The notes beneath the pieces are model-generated. The model had not been told where the DNA came from. It saw nothing but the letters and a program-made list of their open reading frames with translations, and searched no databases. A DNA stretch of 7,789 nt from DATEMK01 sp039914625 (GTDB lineage: Bacteria > Bacteroidota > Bacteroidia > AKYH767-A > OLB10). Where the stretch lies: the NCBI GenBank assembly GCA_039914625.1, contig JBDSOU010000052.1, positions 1 to 7,789 on the forward strand. The letters run 5' to 3'. Below are positions 6,548-7,789 of this stretch, piece by piece (position 1 is the stretch's first letter; each line of letters begins with the position of its first letter). The position numbers were made by a program, and so were the translations under genes.

Positions 6548-6961
6548 TTAATTCGCGTCTATGAATTGTCTGTAAGTAATAATCATAGTCTGGTGTATCT
6601 TTTGTAATGCAAGCAGATCTTTGTCACCTGTGATCAGAAAATCAGCATGACCATCTATTGAAAGTGCAAGTAAAAAATTATCTGTATGATCCCGGCAGAT
6701 TTCAATTTTGGTTTTAACCTGAACAAATTCCGTATAAATTTTAAATACCTTTGCAATGCTGGTTACGGTTTCCCGTGGAAAATTTTTCTCGAACTTTCTT
6801 TTTCCTGCAACTAAAAGAAATTCATCAAAAAGCTCTTCACTAAATAATATTCTTAAATTATTATTAAATAAAAAATTATCTAGTGCCGATTGATTTTTGG
6901 TGATAAGAAAGCTAATCCATACGTTTGTATCAATTACAACCCGGATTATATTATCGTTCAT
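6548..6961 (-). CDS. PIN-domain ribonuclease toxin of a type II toxin-antitoxin pair
   Basis: The 137-residue protein has the standard PIN layout and length. VVIDTNVWIS gives the first acidic residue D11, SEELFDEF the likely E47, CRDHTDNFLLA the D94 region, and FLITGDKDLL D113/D115. These acidic residues hold metal ions in PIN ribonucleases, which cleave RNA when not held by their antitoxin. The TGDKDLL ending resembles the 'putative toxin-antitoxin system toxin component, PIN family' group. Its ATG overlaps the end of the upstream 70-residue gene by 11 bp, a common arrangement for antitoxin-toxin pairs, and only 3 nt separate its stop from the epimerase ATG. All the expected acidic residues appear present, so it is probably active. 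The RNA target cannot be deduced. Confidence 0.88.
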   Translation of the reverse strand: MNDNIIRVVIDTNVWISFLITKNQSALDNFLFNNNLRILFSEELFDEFLLVAGKRKFEKNFPRETVTSIAKVFKIYTEFVQVKTKIEICRDHTDNFLLALSIDGHADFLITGDKDLLALQKIHQTMIITYRQFIDAN

Positions 6962-7163
6962 AACGTTTTTTTCTTACCAATTCCACTTCTTTGGTAATCT
7001 CTTTCATTGAAGGAGCCGTTTTTGCTTTTGAACGCAGCTTTTTCAGGAGTTTACGCAATTTCTCATTGTTGTCCTTGTGAATTTCTATAAGATTAAGTTT
7101 TTCCAACTGCCTTATTATGGCAGATGCTTCTTTGTTTTTTATGTCTATTCTGATGGATTCCAT
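6951..7163 (-). CDS. Antitoxin partner of the PIN toxin
   Basis: The 70-residue, highly charged protein lies directly upstream of the PIN toxin and overlaps it by 11 bp. The N-terminal part IRIDIKNKEASAIIRQLEKL (4-23) could form a short strand and helix. The C-terminal part, EITKEVELVRKKRY (55-68), resembles the conserved tail of many small antitoxins, which usually wraps around the toxin. No confident DNA-binding fold is visible, so I name it from position, size and the tail motif. Antitoxins of such pairs commonly neutralise the toxin and repress their own promoter. If so, it would also influence the sugar genes behind it. It appears to be the first gene of the minus-strand operon. Confidence 0.78.
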   Translation of the reverse strand: MESIRIDIKNKEASAIIRQLEKLNLIEIHKDNNEKLRKLLKKLRSKAKTAPSMKEITKEVELVRKKRYER

Positions 7164-7183
7164 GTTAATTTTTTATAATCAAG

Positions 7184-7217
7184 CAAATTTACATCTTTTC
7201 ATTTATCCGAATTCAAA
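7184..7217 (-). promoter_or_regulatory. Bacteroidota-type promoter for the antitoxin-toxin-sugar operon
   Basis: On the minus strand, TAAATTTG (7191 to 7184) matches the -7 consensus TAnnTTTG exactly. A TTTG (7217 to 7214) lies 22 bp further upstream, close to the usual -33 spacing. Transcription would start near 7178, leaving a leader of about 15 nt before the antitoxin ATG at 7163. This rests on consensus matching only. Confidence 0.55.
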
Positions 7218-7293
7218 TAAATACTTACTCTCCGGTGCTAATTTCATTTTTATTTTACTGTTCATTATTAAAAAAATTCAGCCTTCAAATGTA

Positions 7294-7301
7294 TAACTTT
7301 G
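7294..7301 (+). promoter_or_regulatory. Bacteroidota-type -7 box for the methyltransferase gene
   Basis: TAACTTTG matches the -7 consensus TAnnTTTG exactly and lies 27 nt before the ATG at 7329, implying a leader of about 20 nt. No good -33 TTTG is visible at the expected distance. The rest of the 165-bp divergent region (7164-7328) is AT-rich, and I see no other feature in it. Confidence 0.5.
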
Positions 7302-7328
7302 ACCCGGTTTAATTTATAAAAAATCTGT

Positions 7329-7789
7329 ATGTCTTTAGTTAAAGAAATCGGAAGTATCTTAAAGTCTTCCCCGTTTTTATATCGTTTGGGATTAAAATTT
7401 TACAACATCTTCTTTTCGTGTTTCATTTTCTTTTTTAACGGTTATCTTAAATTAATTGAAGCTATTTTACACAAAAATTATTTTATTCAAAACATTCCGG
7501 ATTTTGCTAAAACAAGTTACCCTGATTTTAAGAAAGATCAACAGATTTACAATAAAAAGCAACAGGTTTATAAAAGAGATGGTAACAGAATCATAAATAG
7601 CAAATATTTGCTTGATATGGTTAAAAATTTACCTGAAGGAGAATACGCGGAACTTGGGACATATAAAGGAACTTTTTCAAAATTTATTTTTAAATATAAA
7701 AATCCCGCTTCCACACTTTATTGCTTTGATACGTTTGAAGGGTTTGCTAAAAAGGATGTGGAGGTAGAAAAAGATAAAATAAACCTTTC
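7329..7789 (+). CDS. TylF-like SAM-dependent methyltransferase, 3' truncated by the window end
   Basis: An open frame runs from the ATG at 7329 to the last base, 153 complete codons with no stop. Residues 102-116, PEGEYAELGTYKGTF, form a SAM-binding motif I of the E-x-G-x-x-x-G type. YCFDTFEGF (131-139) is the acidic-loop motif seen in TylF/MycF-type O-methyltransferases, and the spacing between the two is right. The first 100 residues are unlike a plain methyltransferase start: residues about 24-47 (FYNIFFSCFIFFFNGYLKLI and following) are strongly hydrophobic and aromatic, perhaps a membrane-associating helix. In this setting it may methylate a polysaccharide sugar. It is divergent from the toxin-antitoxin operon and has its own -7 box match. 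Catalytic residues of the second half lie outside the window. Confidence 0.8.
   Translation, partial: MSLVKEIGSILKSSPFLYRLGLKFYNIFFSCFIFFFNGYLKLIEAILHKNYFIQNIPDFAKTSYPDFKKDQQIYNKKQQVYKRDGNRIINSKYLLDMVKNLPEGEYAELGTYKGTFSKFIFKYKNPASTLYCFDTFEGFAKKDVEVEKDKINL

Overview
The window is about 7.8 kb of AT-rich DNA. It most likely comes from a member of the Bacteroidota. Supporting signs are the low GC, the lack of clear Shine-Dalgarno sequences, and two sites in the only divergent intergenic region that match the Bacteroidota -7 box TAnnTTTG. The gene content is that of a surface-polysaccharide (capsule, exopolysaccharide or O-antigen) locus with selfish or accessory elements inserted.

Layout. (1) Plus strand, 1-2751: the 3' part of an AsnB-type asparagine synthetase/amidotransferase, then after 6 nt a secreted or membrane-anchored protein with a D-glucuronyl C5-epimerase-like domain and a discoidin-like C-terminal region. 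(2) Minus strand, 7163 down to 2771, apparently one operon read in this order: antitoxin, PIN-domain toxin, NAD-dependent sugar-nucleotide epimerase, GxxExxY protein (PD-(D/E)XK-nuclease-like), a bifunctional nucleotidyltransferase/PfkB kinase, and a SIS-domain phosphoheptose-isomerase-like protein. The two blocks converge with only 19 bp between them. (3) Plus strand, 7329 to the end: the 5' part of a TylF-like SAM-dependent methyltransferase, divergent from the toxin-antitoxin pair.

How the genes may work together. The SIS isomerase, kinase/nucleotidyltransferase and epimerase match the logic of nucleotide-activated heptose synthesis: isomerise sedoheptulose 7-phosphate, phosphorylate at C1, add a nucleotide, epimerise. 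A GmhB-type phosphatase is not in the window. The asparagine synthetase and C5-epimerase could act on uronic acids of the same polymer, and the methyltransferase could decorate it; these links are inferred from neighbourhood.

The most striking structure is a repeat family in both intergenic gaps of the sugar operon. A solo 88-bp imperfect palindrome lies at 3411-3498. A close relative lies at 5461-5547, and its left 40 bp is repeated directly at 5038-5077, so the GxxExxY gene sits between direct repeats. Recombination between those repeats would delete the gene and leave an 87-bp element with the architecture of the solo copy. The solo copy may therefore be an empty footprint of the same kind of unit.
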